The notes under the pieces were generated by a model, which made no database searches, was not told the DNA's origin, and was given only the letters and a program-made list of their open reading frames with translations. The position numbers and the translations under genes were made by a program. Below are positions 7,545 to 15,075 of a DNA stretch of 47,139 bases, piece by piece; within the stretch, counting starts at the first letter, position 1, and each line of letters opens with the position of its first letter. Origin of the DNA: Bacteroidia bacterium (GTDB taxonomy: Bacteria > Bacteroidota > Bacteroidia > Bacteroidales > UBA932); NCBI GenBank assembly GCA_021153285.1, contig JAGKTT010000013.1, forward strand, positions 1 to 47,139, read 5' to 3'.

Positions 7545-8276
7545 ATGGGAATAAATTGGAATGAGAAGATCCGAGCATATGATCCGAGCGGATTTATGCT
7601 CTCTTTGTCAGGAATCGTACTGGGTGTGCTGCTTGCTGTAGCCGAGTATCGTGTGGATTTTCCGGTTGCGCTGTCCTTGATACTGACCGCCGGTCTGATT
7701 CATATCTATATGCAGACTCTGAATAAATGGTGGATGACGGCATCTGTTGCGGGTGCAGTCCTTACGGTGTATCTTTCATACGGTACCCTGTTTTCGCTCG
7801 AGTCTCTTATCCTTCTTCTCTTCGCCTATTTCATTATACGTATGGCCAGAGGTATGGGTGGGCGAGGCCGGATCTTTGACGGATTCCTGAACTGTTTCCT
7901 TAAAGGACCGGTTGCACTGGTCGGTGCTTATTTTGTGTGTACCCACTCCTTCCCGCACTGGTTCTTCCTTTTCCCGTCTCTGTCGATCGGATTTCTTTCC
8001 GTAGCGGCTGACGGGACTGCGGACAATTACAGCAAAACTCTGACGAATCTCCTTATATATATAGGTATAGCCTTGATGGTCGTTTATTCAAGTCTCCGTA
8101 TTTTCGTACCTGTACATTTCCTGTTTCTAGTCACTCTTCCGGCATTCATCCTGATTACTCTCCGGATGTATATGAAAAAAGAGAAGGAGTCTGGCTCTTA
8201 CAGGCCGGCCCTCGCTCTCAGTACTTTTGCTCTTGCCCTTCTGACAGGCATTGGTTTTATAGGATATCTGTTATAA
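7545..8276 (+). CDS. Polytopic membrane protein, degenerate MenA/UbiA-like prenyltransferase homologue
   Basis: 243 residues and about seven to eight hydrophobic segments. The N-terminal GFMLSLSGIVLGVLLA resembles the MenA start (LPLSLSGILLG), and the middle GPVALVGAYFVCTHSF resembles the MenA segment around GPVAVxGTYYVQT. Both aspartate-rich prenyl-diphosphate/Mg sites are absent: the first would fall near HIYMQTLNKWW and the second near SVAADGTADNYSKTL. It is also about 50 residues shorter than active MenA. It is probably a paralogue that has lost catalysis or taken on another role. The relationship rests on short local similarity and may be wrong. It converges on yidD with a 14-nt gap. Confidence 0.5.
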   Translation: MGINWNEKIRAYDPSGFMLSLSGIVLGVLLAVAEYRVDFPVALSLILTAGLIHIYMQTLNKWWMTASVAGAVLTVYLSYGTLFSLESLILLLFAYFIIRMARGMGGRGRIFDGFLNCFLKGPVALVGAYFVCTHSFPHWFFLFPSLSIGFLSVAADGTADNYSKTLTNLLIYIGIALMVVYSSLRIFVPVHFLFLVTLPAFILITLRMYMKKEKESGSYRPALALSTFALALLTGIGFIGYLL

Positions 8277-8290
8277 TTTCATAAAGAGCC

Positions 8291-8545
8291 TTACGGCACG
8301 GGATCATATCCGCTTCCGCCCCAGGGATGGCAGCGGAGGATGCGCCGGACGGTGAGATAGAGGCCTTTGATGGGGCCGTGCTTGCGGAAGGCCTGGAGGG
8401 CGTATTGGGAGCAGGTGGGCGTGAAACGGCAGCAGGGCTGCTTGAGGGGGGAGATGCAGACCTGATAGAATCTTATCAGAAATATGAAGGGCGAGATCAG
8501 GATCTTCCTGACCACGCCCTTAATTTTCTCCACCTTCCTGTTCAT
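8291..8545 (-). CDS. yidD: Membrane protein insertion efficiency factor YidD
   Basis: 84 residues with the full family pattern: FYQVCISPLKQPCCRFTPTCSQYALQAF, then KGLYLTVRRILRCHPWGGSGYDPVP. The three conserved Cys and the HPWGGSGYDP tail are present. YidD is a small membrane-associated protein that helps YidC-dependent insertion of inner-membrane proteins. The gene start overlaps the 3' end of rnpA by 26 nt, so translation is probably coupled. It is last in the five-gene operon starting at 10640. Confidence 0.95.
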   Translation of the reverse strand: MNRKVEKIKGVVRKILISPFIFLIRFYQVCISPLKQPCCRFTPTCSQYALQAFRKHGPIKGLYLTVRRILRCHPWGGSGYDPVP

Positions 8546-8924
8546 TTTTCTTAGGTTTGCCCGAGTGATTGATCTTGTCTATTATCTGACCTACGGCTGC
8601 ATATATCTGCTCGTAACTCAGAATTTCCTTGGTGGAATACATAAAAAGCACATCCAGACCACCCTCGATGGTCAGGTTGTGCTTCTGTTTCCTATAGCTT
8701 TCGCGGATGCGGCGCTTGAGAAGGTTGCGTTTAACGGCTCTTTTGAACAGTTTCTTAGGAACTGAGACCATTATACGGTTCACTTCATTGTCTGTTCCCT
8801 TGCGGCAGAGATAACGCAGTCCCTCCACGTTGCCGTGCTTACCCTTGGCAAGAAGCATCGAGATGCCGGTCTTGCCGCACAATCTTTCTTTCTTGGGAAG
8901 AGTATTGCGGGTCTGCTGCTCCAC
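8520..8924 (-). CDS. rnpA: Ribonuclease P protein component
   Basis: 134 residues. The RNA-binding signature is FKRAVKRNLLKRRIRESYR, preceded by RIMVSVPKKL and LPKKERLCGK. RnpA binds the RNase P RNA and helps process tRNA 5' ends. It sits 2 nt downstream of hemD and overlaps yidD. The rnpA-yidD pair is widespread, but the link with hemD instead of rpmH/dnaA is a Bacteroidota arrangement. The C-terminal tail (KKNEQEGGEN) is coded by the overlap with yidD. Confidence 0.95.
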   Translation of the reverse strand: MEQQTRNTLPKKERLCGKTGISMLLAKGKHGNVEGLRYLCRKGTDNEVNRIMVSVPKKLFKRAVKRNLLKRRIRESYRKQKHNLTIEGGLDVLFMYSTKEILSYEQIYAAVGQIIDKINHSGKPKKNEQEGGEN

Positions 8925-8926
8925 GT

Positions 8927-9667
8927 TTAATTCTTGGATAGATAGATTTCAAGTGCTTTTGCTACTGAAGGCGCTTCAGGAGTAGGTGCTGAGATCTCGA
9001 TGCTGAGTCCTGCTTCTTCCATAGCTCCTACCACTGACTTGCCGTAAGACACGAACTTGATGTCACCCTGAGTGAATTCAGGATGGTTCTCATAGAGTGA
9101 CTTTACGTCAGCAGGGTTGAAGAATACGATAAGGTCGTATGTGTGAAGGTCTACATCCTTGATGTCCTGTGGCACCGGCTTAACGAACACAGCTGTCTCG
9201 AAGTCGTACTTCTGTGTCTCGAATGCCTTGGTCACTGCATCCTTGGAAGAAGACTCTGCTGTGGCGATAAGGAATTTTTCAGCCTTGTGCTTTGTGCCGA
9301 TGAGTCCGATGATCGAGTCAGGCTTTCCGTCTCCGAAGAAGATCTTTCTCTTTCTGTAAACTATGTGCTTCTGAAGATAGTTTGCCACAGCTTCTGTGGT
9401 GCAGAAGTATTTCATTGTTTCAGGTACCTTGACGCGAAGCTCTTCGCAGAGCTGGAAGAATGCATCGATGGTGGATCTTGCTGAAAATACGATTGCAGTA
9501 TGGTCAAGAATGTTAATTCTCTGAGAACGGAACTCCCTGGAAGTCAGGGGTTCTATCTTGAAAAACGGCTTGAAGTCGAAATTGACTCCAAACTTTTCTG
9601 CAATGCTGGTATAAGGCGAAGCCGTCGTCGGCTGCTGCTGTGAAATCAGGATGTTCTTTACACTCAT
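8927..9667 (-). CDS. hemD: Uroporphyrinogen-III synthase
   Basis: 246 residues, with the two-lobed HemD fold suggested by KNILISQQQP at the start, TAIVFSARSTIDAFFQL in the first lobe, and YDLIVFFNPADVKSLYEN and KFVSYGKSVVGAMEEAGL in the second. HemD turns hydroxymethylbilane into uroporphyrinogen III in haem and cobalamin synthesis. The protein family is highly divergent, so the call also rests on the DUF4271-hemD-rnpA order known from Bacteroidota. It lies 6 nt after DUF4271. Confidence 0.88.
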   Translation of the reverse strand: MSVKNILISQQQPTTASPYTSIAEKFGVNFDFKPFFKIEPLTSREFRSQRINILDHTAIVFSARSTIDAFFQLCEELRVKVPETMKYFCTTEAVANYLQKHIVYRKRKIFFGDGKPDSIIGLIGTKHKAEKFLIATAESSSKDAVTKAFETQKYDFETAVFVKPVPQDIKDVDLHTYDLIVFFNPADVKSLYENHPEFTQGDIKFVSYGKSVVGAMEEAGLSIEISAPTPEAPSVAKALEIYLSKN

Positions 9668-9673
9668 TCTAAC

Positions 9674-10294
9674 CTAAAAAATTATGGCCGAAGCCACCAA
9701 GACTCCGGTCGGTAAAATTTCGAGGGCGCAAAGGTACAAAAAAGCTGTGAAAAATGAGCAGCCTGAAGCAAAAATTTGTAATTTTCTTAATATGAAGAGT
9801 GCATAAATGAGTGCTGATACACAAAGCATTGCACTTCTTATCATACTTTCTTCGACGTCTAAGAAGCTCATTACTCCTCCCATTGCCAGAAGGATGATCG
9901 TAAGAATGATGAAGAATGTGAATGATGATCTTACTCCGGTCCTGTAGGTCTTGGGCTGCATCTTGTGCGGACGGATCATCTTTGAGACCAATGTTCTGAT
10001 GAGTATGTATATCAGGAATATTCCGATGATGGCAGTCAGATGTAGTCCGGCTCCGAATGAATCCATAAATCGAGGAGCATACAGACCGAATCTCTCCACT
10101 GTAAGGCAGAACGGAAGTATCATTGCCACCGCGAAAAGGTCTCTGTCGAGGCTGTGCTTTACGCTGGCTTCAAGATTCACGCTTTCCTTCCATCTGAGCG
10201 TGCAGGCCATCAGGGACGGAAATATATTCACCATTCTTCCCAGAAGAAGAATGACTATGAGTACTGAAATAAGTGCCAGAATGTCGAAAAGCAT
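9674..10294 (-). CDS. DUF4271 family membrane protein
   Basis: 206 residues with about six transmembrane segments, starting MLFDILALISVLIVILLLGRM. The segment FLYLCALEILPTGVLV near the C-terminus is characteristic of DUF4271 proteins, which in Bacteroidota lie directly upstream of hemD. The function is unknown. The start codon is 1 nt after the SUI1 gene stop, and hemD follows 6 nt later, so it lies inside a tight operon. Confidence 0.8.
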   Translation of the reverse strand: MLFDILALISVLIVILLLGRMVNIFPSLMACTLRWKESVNLEASVKHSLDRDLFAVAMILPFCLTVERFGLYAPRFMDSFGAGLHLTAIIGIFLIYILIRTLVSKMIRPHKMQPKTYRTGVRSSFTFFIILTIILLAMGGVMSFLDVEESMIRSAMLCVSALIYALFILRKLQIFASGCSFFTAFLYLCALEILPTGVLVASAIIF

Positions 10295-10295
10295 A

Positions 10296-10640
10296 TCAAT
10301 TGCCTCTTTTTGCCTTATATCCCATTTCCTTGAGAAGAGTGGTCACTCTGTCGCGGAAATCACCCTGGATGGTGATTTCTCCGTCTTTTGCACTTCCTCC
10401 CACTCCGCACTTCACTTTAAGAGTGCGTCCAAGTTCGGCAAGGTCGTCGGAGGTTCCGACAAATCCCGTCACCAAGGTCACCTGCTTTCCGCCGCGGCCC
10501 TTCCTGTCGATGGATACTATAAGGTTCTGCTTCGATGGTTCGAGAGTAGCTTCTTCTGCAGTGCTTTCTTCTTCGTATGCGAAATCGGGGTTGGTGGAGA
10601 ATACCACACCGAGTCTTTTCTTCCAGTCGTTGTCTGCCAT
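10296..10640 (-). CDS. SUI1/YciH-family translation factor-like protein
   Basis: 114 residues from the ATG at 10640 (MADNDWKKRLGVVF), preferred over the upstream Met at 10712, which overlaps the promoter box. The SUI1 domain covers about 40-112: LIVSIDRKGRGGKQVTLVTG, LGRTLKVKCGVGGSAKDGEI and IQGDFRDRVTTLLKEMGYKAKRGN. Bacterial homologues (YciH) resemble eIF1 and are thought to influence start-site fidelity. It is first in the operon with DUF4271, hemD, rnpA and yidD. Confidence 0.88.
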   Translation of the reverse strand: MADNDWKKRLGVVFSTNPDFAYEEESTAEEATLEPSKQNLIVSIDRKGRGGKQVTLVTGFVGTSDDLAELGRTLKVKCGVGGSAKDGEITIQGDFRDRVTTLLKEMGYKAKRGN

Positions 10641-10704
10641 TTTGTTTGTTCTATGTTTTTGTGAACTTGCATTGATTTGTCGACCGCAATGCAATTGCAA
10701 TTTA

Positions 10705-10738
10705 TTTTGCAAATATAGCTATAATCGTCGTATATTTG
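10705..10738 (+). promoter_or_regulatory. Promoter for the DUF2723 gene, overlapping a divergent promoter
   Basis: TTTTG (10705-10709), a 21-nt spacer, then TATATTTG (10731-10738). The minus strand carries TATATTTG at 10717-10710, serving the SUI1 operon. The two -7 octamers are identical and back to back, so polymerase binding should be mutually exclusive. Confidence 0.6.
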
Positions 10739-10754
10739 TAAGTTTGGAAATAAA

Positions 10755-13700
10755 ATGGAAATAATGGATAATAAGAAATTTACACTTTGGAACAGGGTTA
10801 CTGCTGTCGTGGTTACACTCATTGCAGCGGTGACTTATATCCTGACTCTTGAACCGACCGCATCCTTCTGGGACTGTGGCGAGTTCATTGCTTCGTCTTA
10901 CAAACTTGAGGTCGGTCATCCTCCGGGAAACCCGGTGTTCCAGCTTTTTGCAAGATTGTTTACCATCTTTGCGGACAATATGCACGCTGCGGTGGCAGTC
11001 AATGCTTTCAGCGCCATATGTTCCGCATTGACCATCTTCTTCCTCTATCTTACGATTGTGTTCCTCGCTAAAAGGATTATAAAGCCTTCGGCAGAAGGTA
11101 CTTACTCCCTCGGAAAGGCAATCGCTATCTTCGGATCAGGAGCGGTGGGAGCCCTCGCATATACTTTCAGCGATACATTCTGGTTCTCGGCTGTCGAGGG
11201 TGAGGTGTATGCAATGTCGTCACTTATCACCGCTTTGGTGTTCTGGGCGATGACCAAATGGTATGACCAGGCTGACCAGCCGTATGCAAACAGATGGATC
11301 GTGCTCATTTCCCTTCTGATGGGTCTTTCCATCGGTATCCATCTGCTGAATCTCCTTGCTATTCCGGCTCTTGTATTCCTTTACTATTACAAGCAGCGTG
11401 AGGACGGACATTATTCACTCAAGGAATATGTGAAGATCTTCCTGGTATCCGTGGTGATATTGGCCGTCATCCTTTTCGGAATCATTCCTTATCTTCCGAA
11501 GATTGCGGCATATTTCGACCTGTTCTTTGTCAATACGTTGGGACTTCCGTTCAACAGCGGTGCAGCCTTCTTTATGCTTCTGCTGCTGGGTCTTTGCTTC
11601 TGGGGACTTTTCCGCACAATGAAGCAGGGAAAGGTCTTTGCCAATACGGTGCTTCTGTGCTTCACGATGATAGTGATCGGATTCTCGCTCTTTACTATCG
11701 TCATCATCCGCTCGAGCGCAAAGACTCCTACCAACGAGTATCAGCCAGACAATCCGTTCACTCTCGTGCGCTATCTCGGACGCGAGCAGTACGGAAGCAA
11801 CCCTCTTGTTTACGGTCAATATTTCGATGCTCCTTATGATATAGAGGAAACTAGGTACTGGGCTCCGATGGGAGATGAATATATCCACACTGAAGGCCCT
11901 GGGGACGTTACCTATGCGTCAGAGGGCAAGATGCTCTTCCCTCGTATGTGGAGCAGCGATTCAAGACATATCTCATTCTACAAGTCATATATGGGCAACG
12001 GCGGCCACGTGGTCAAAGGTGCAGAACATAAGAAGCCTACATTCTTCCAGAATCTTGCCTTCTTCTTTGATTATCAGATGAACTGGATGTACTGGAGATA
12101 CTTTATGTGGAATTTTGCAGGCCGTCAGAACGACATCCACAGTCCATCCCCTGGAGACCCTTTCATAGGAAACTGGGAGAGCGGCATCACTCCATTGGAC
12201 AATTTCCGTCTGGGCGACCAGTCTGCAGCTCCGGGCTATCTTAAGGACAATCCTGCGAAGAACCATTATTATATGCTTCCTCTGCTTCTGGGATTGATCG
12301 GACTCTTCTTCCAGTTCGGTCGTGACAAGAGAGGCTGCTGGCTTACATTCCTGATGTTCTTTATGACAGGTATCGCCATAGTGGTTTATCTGAACCAGCC
12401 TCCTTTCCAGGTGCGTGAACGTGATTATGCATATGCCGGTTCCTTCTATTCCTTCTCTATCTGGATCGGTCTTGCCGTAGCTGCCGTGTATTCTTGGCTG
12501 GAGGAGCGAATGAAGGGTAAGGAGGCCGTTGCAGCTTCTGCTGTCACAATCCTTCTTCTTGGAGTGCCAGCTCTTATGGCGGCTCAGAACTGGGATGACC
12601 ACGACAGAAGCAACCGTTACACAGCAGTGGAGATGGCAAAGAACTATCTCAATTCCGTTGGTCCGAACGGTATTCTCGTGACTCACGGCGATAATGATAC
12701 ATTCCCGCTCTGGTATGCCCAGGAGGTGGAAAATGTCCGTACTGACGTGCGTATTGCCAATACATCCCTTCTTGGAACAGACTGGCATATCGACCAGATG
12801 AAATATGCGATGAACGAGTCTGCTCCATTGGATCTGACAGTCGGCCCTAAGCAGTATCTTTATGGAACGAACGAGTTTATCTATATTTATGATACACGCG
12901 ATACTGCCTTCCTCCTTTCGGATGTGATGCGCATTTTCAAACATCCTGAGGCAAAACTTCCTCTTACAGGCGGCAAGATGGTGGACTATATTATGTCCCG
13001 CAAGTTCATCATTCCGGTCAATAAGGAGAATGTCCTCAAGTATGGTATCCTTGATGAGAAATATGCGGATATGATTCCTGATCAGATCACTCTGACCATC
13101 CCTAAGGACAAGAGTTATCTGACCAAGCCTGAACTCTTTATGCTTGACCTTCTTTCCAACTATCAGTGGGATCGTCCGATCAACCTTCTCAGTATGGGAG
13201 GTGACATCAATATCGGTATGAAGGATTATCTGATGTATGAGGGATTCTCCTACAAGTTTGTTCCGATAAAGAACAGGATGAAGAGTACGGAGATCGGCTT
13301 CGCAGACCCTGAGGATCTTTACAATAAGATGAAGAACGTATTCAGCTGGGATGCGCTTAAGAGAACAGACTATTTCGTTGATTATCAGAACTATTATACA
13401 TTCTGTGGCGTTCTTTCTCAGAGACAGATCTTTGTGAATGTAGCCAAGGAAATGCTTAAGATCGGCGACTCGGCCCGTGCGGTGGAGATGCTTGATATGT
13501 GTCAGGAGGCGGTACCGGTAGAGAACTATCCTCTCGATATGACCTATCTGGGCTTCTCTAACGAGTATATGGTCATCGATATGATCGAGACTTATTATAA
13601 TGCCGGTGCAGACGATAAGGCTCTTGATCTTTCCCGCCGTCTTGCTGACGAACTTTTTGTTTCGACCGAATTCTTCCTCGAGTACTATGATCTGACAAAA

Positions 13701-13826
13701 CGCGAATTCGAGAACTGCTACCAGTGTCTGTCATATATAGCTGATCTTGCCGAGCATTATGATCAGAAGGAGTTTGCTGCGGAAGTCCGCGACCGTTTCA
13801 ATGCTCTGTTGGATATAGAAGAATAA
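10755..13826 (+). CDS. DUF2723 family membrane protein (putative protein O-glycosyltransferase)
   Basis: 1023 residues. The N-terminal half has about ten transmembrane helices and the DUF2723 signature EPTASFWDCGEFIASSYKLE followed by VGHPPGNP. After a large loop come more helices and then a soluble C-terminal part (from about 650) with YLNSVGPNGILVTHGDNDTFPLWYAQE and a helical, TPR-like tail. The family is related to GT-C enzymes such as TMEM260, a protein O-mannosyltransferase; a role in glycosylating exported proteins is plausible in Bacteroidales but unproven. The Asp/Glu pair in FWDCGE fits the GT-C first-loop acid. Met4 (10764) is an alternative start. Confidence 0.85.
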   Translation: MEIMDNKKFTLWNRVTAVVVTLIAAVTYILTLEPTASFWDCGEFIASSYKLEVGHPPGNPVFQLFARLFTIFADNMHAAVAVNAFSAICSALTIFFLYLTIVFLAKRIIKPSAEGTYSLGKAIAIFGSGAVGALAYTFSDTFWFSAVEGEVYAMSSLITALVFWAMTKWYDQADQPYANRWIVLISLLMGLSIGIHLLNLLAIPALVFLYYYKQREDGHYSLKEYVKIFLVSVVILAVILFGIIPYLPKIAAYFDLFFVNTLGLPFNSGAAFFMLLLLGLCFWGLFRTMKQGKVFANTVLLCFTMIVIGFSLFTIVIIRSSAKTPTNEYQPDNPFTLVRYLGREQYGSNPLVYGQYFDAPYDIEETRYWAPMGDEYIHTEGPGDVTYASEGKMLFPRMWSSDSRHISFYKSYMGNGGHVVKGAEHKKPTFFQNLAFFFDYQMNWMYWRYFMWNFAGRQNDIHSPSPGDPFIGNWESGITPLDNFRLGDQSAAPGYLKDNPAKNHYYMLPLLLGLIGLFFQFGRDKRGCWLTFLMFFMTGIAIVVYLNQPPFQVRERDYAYAGSFYSFSIWIGLAVAAVYSWLEERMKGKEAVAASAVTILLLGVPALMAAQNWDDHDRSNRYTAVEMAKNYLNSVGPNGILVTHGDNDTFPLWYAQEVENVRTDVRIANTSLLGTDWHIDQMKYAMNESAPLDLTVGPKQYLYGTNEFIYIYDTRDTAFLLSDVMRIFKHPEAKLPLTGGKMVDYIMSRKFIIPVNKENVLKYGILDEKYADMIPDQITLTIPKDKSYLTKPELFMLDLLSNYQWDRPINLLSMGGDINIGMKDYLMYEGFSYKFVPIKNRMKSTEIGFADPEDLYNKMKNVFSWDALKRTDYFVDYQNYYTFCGVLSQRQIFVNVAKEMLKIGDSARAVEMLDMCQEAVPVENYPLDMTYLGFSNEYMVIDMIETYYNAGADDKALDLSRRLADELFVSTEFFLEYYDLTKREFENCYQCLSYIADLAEHYDQKEFAAEVRDRFNALLDIEE

Positions 13827-13863
13827 CTTCGACAACCAAGCCTGTTGAGATTCAGCGAAAGAT

Positions 13864-15063
13864 ATGGAACAGATAAACATATATTCCGGAAAGAAGGCGG
13901 TCAGCCGTATTGTAACAGGTGATACTATCACTGGGCTGGAGGCTTGTCTTCAGCCTTACAGGAGCGTCTTTGCGATCGTTGACAGAAATGTCGCAGAGAA
14001 ATGTCCGGCTGCAGCAACCTTGATGGAGATACTCAAGCGTAGCAAGGTGAAGGTCAGGTTCATCGATTCTTCGGAACAGACCAAGACCCTTGAATCCGTT
14101 ATGGATATCTGTGCCTGGCTGTTGGACAACAATGCCGACAGGGATGCTCTTCTTCTGGCGGCAGGTGGCGGAATCACTACTGATATGGCAGGCTTTGCGG
14201 CGTGCATATACAAGAGGGGAGTACGCTTCGCTTATGTTCCTACGACCCTGCTTTCGCAGGTGGATGCGGCAATCGGAGGTAAGACAGGGGTCAATTTCGA
14301 CCGCTACAAGAATATTCTCGGCATAATCCGGCAGCCTGCCTTCACATATATCTGTCCTCAGATGCTGGAAAGTCTGCCTAAGCGCGATTTCCTTTCGGGA
14401 GTGGCAGAAATGCTCAAGACCTTCGTCATAGAGGATAATGGCAATTACCAGAAGGCTGCAGATCTGTTCTTCGATATCCAGAGTGAATTCCACGTGGAGG
14501 TTATGATGTATGGAAAGGACGAAGAATCGGTGTGGAAAGGACTTTTGCAGAAACATCGTAAGTCTCTGAACCAATTGATCGCAGCCGCAGCCCGTGTTAA
14601 GGCCGGCGTGGTCTCACGTGACCAGTTCGAGAAAGACGAACGTCGTAAATTGAACCTCGGTCATACTTTTGCCCACGCTATAGAGACACTTGCACAGAAA
14701 GAGGTCCTTGCCCGGCAGGATTCTTCCATTGACGGACTGTCGGCGGAAGATCTTCATTTTCCTGACGGTGTGACACACGGAGAGGCAGTTGCAATAGGTA
14801 TGGTTCTGGCAGCCCGACTTGCTGACCGCTATTACAGAAATGACAGCAATGAGACAACTGCCCTCGAGGCGAAGATAAGCAACGATCTATGGGACTGCGA
14901 CATCCCTTGTTATTGCCCATATTCCATTGAGGAACTGGCTGCAATAATGAAGAAAGACAAGAAGGCTGAGGGGGACAGGATTCATTTTGTCCTGCCTAGG
15001 TCAATCGGAGAAGTTGAGACTGTCGAGCTGACCCTGGAGGATGTCTGCATCCTGATGAAATAA
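13864..15063 (+). CDS. aroB: 3-dehydroquinate synthase
   Basis: 399 residues, longer than the usual 350-360. Active-site segments are intact: GGGITTDMAGF (NAD loop), TTLLSQVDAAIGGKTGVN, the zinc-ligand region LNLGHTFAHAIE, and THGEAVAIGM. AroB converts DAHP to 3-dehydroquinate, the second shikimate step. The extra length comes from insertions around 205-225 (FHVEVMMYGKDEESVW) and 280-300 (ARQDSSIDGLSAEDLHF). The aroD-aroA fusion follows 12 nt later, then aroC, forming one transcription unit. Confidence 0.95.
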   Translation: MEQINIYSGKKAVSRIVTGDTITGLEACLQPYRSVFAIVDRNVAEKCPAAATLMEILKRSKVKVRFIDSSEQTKTLESVMDICAWLLDNNADRDALLLAAGGGITTDMAGFAACIYKRGVRFAYVPTTLLSQVDAAIGGKTGVNFDRYKNILGIIRQPAFTYICPQMLESLPKRDFLSGVAEMLKTFVIEDNGNYQKAADLFFDIQSEFHVEVMMYGKDEESVWKGLLQKHRKSLNQLIAAAARVKAGVVSRDQFEKDERRKLNLGHTFAHAIETLAQKEVLARQDSSIDGLSAEDLHFPDGVTHGEAVAIGMVLAARLADRYYRNDSNETTALEAKISNDLWDCDIPCYCPYSIEELAAIMKKDKKAEGDRIHFVLPRSIGEVETVELTLEDVCILMK

Positions 15064-15075
15064 TTATATAAGTCT

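Noticed and set aside
7393..7578. 61-codon minus-strand frame rich in Gln and Lys
   Set aside because: Low-complexity (KQQQKQQ), no promoter and no ribosome site, and it overlaps the start of the MenA-like gene.
9951..10664. 237-codon frame on the plus strand over DUF4271 and SUI1
   Set aside because: It covers parts of two conserved minus-strand genes and has no motif or start signal.
11985..12944. 319-codon frame on the minus strand opposite the DUF2723 gene
   Set aside because: Residue composition is His/Cys-rich with no family motif, no promoter and no ribosome site; the plus-strand gene is complete and conserved over the same bases.
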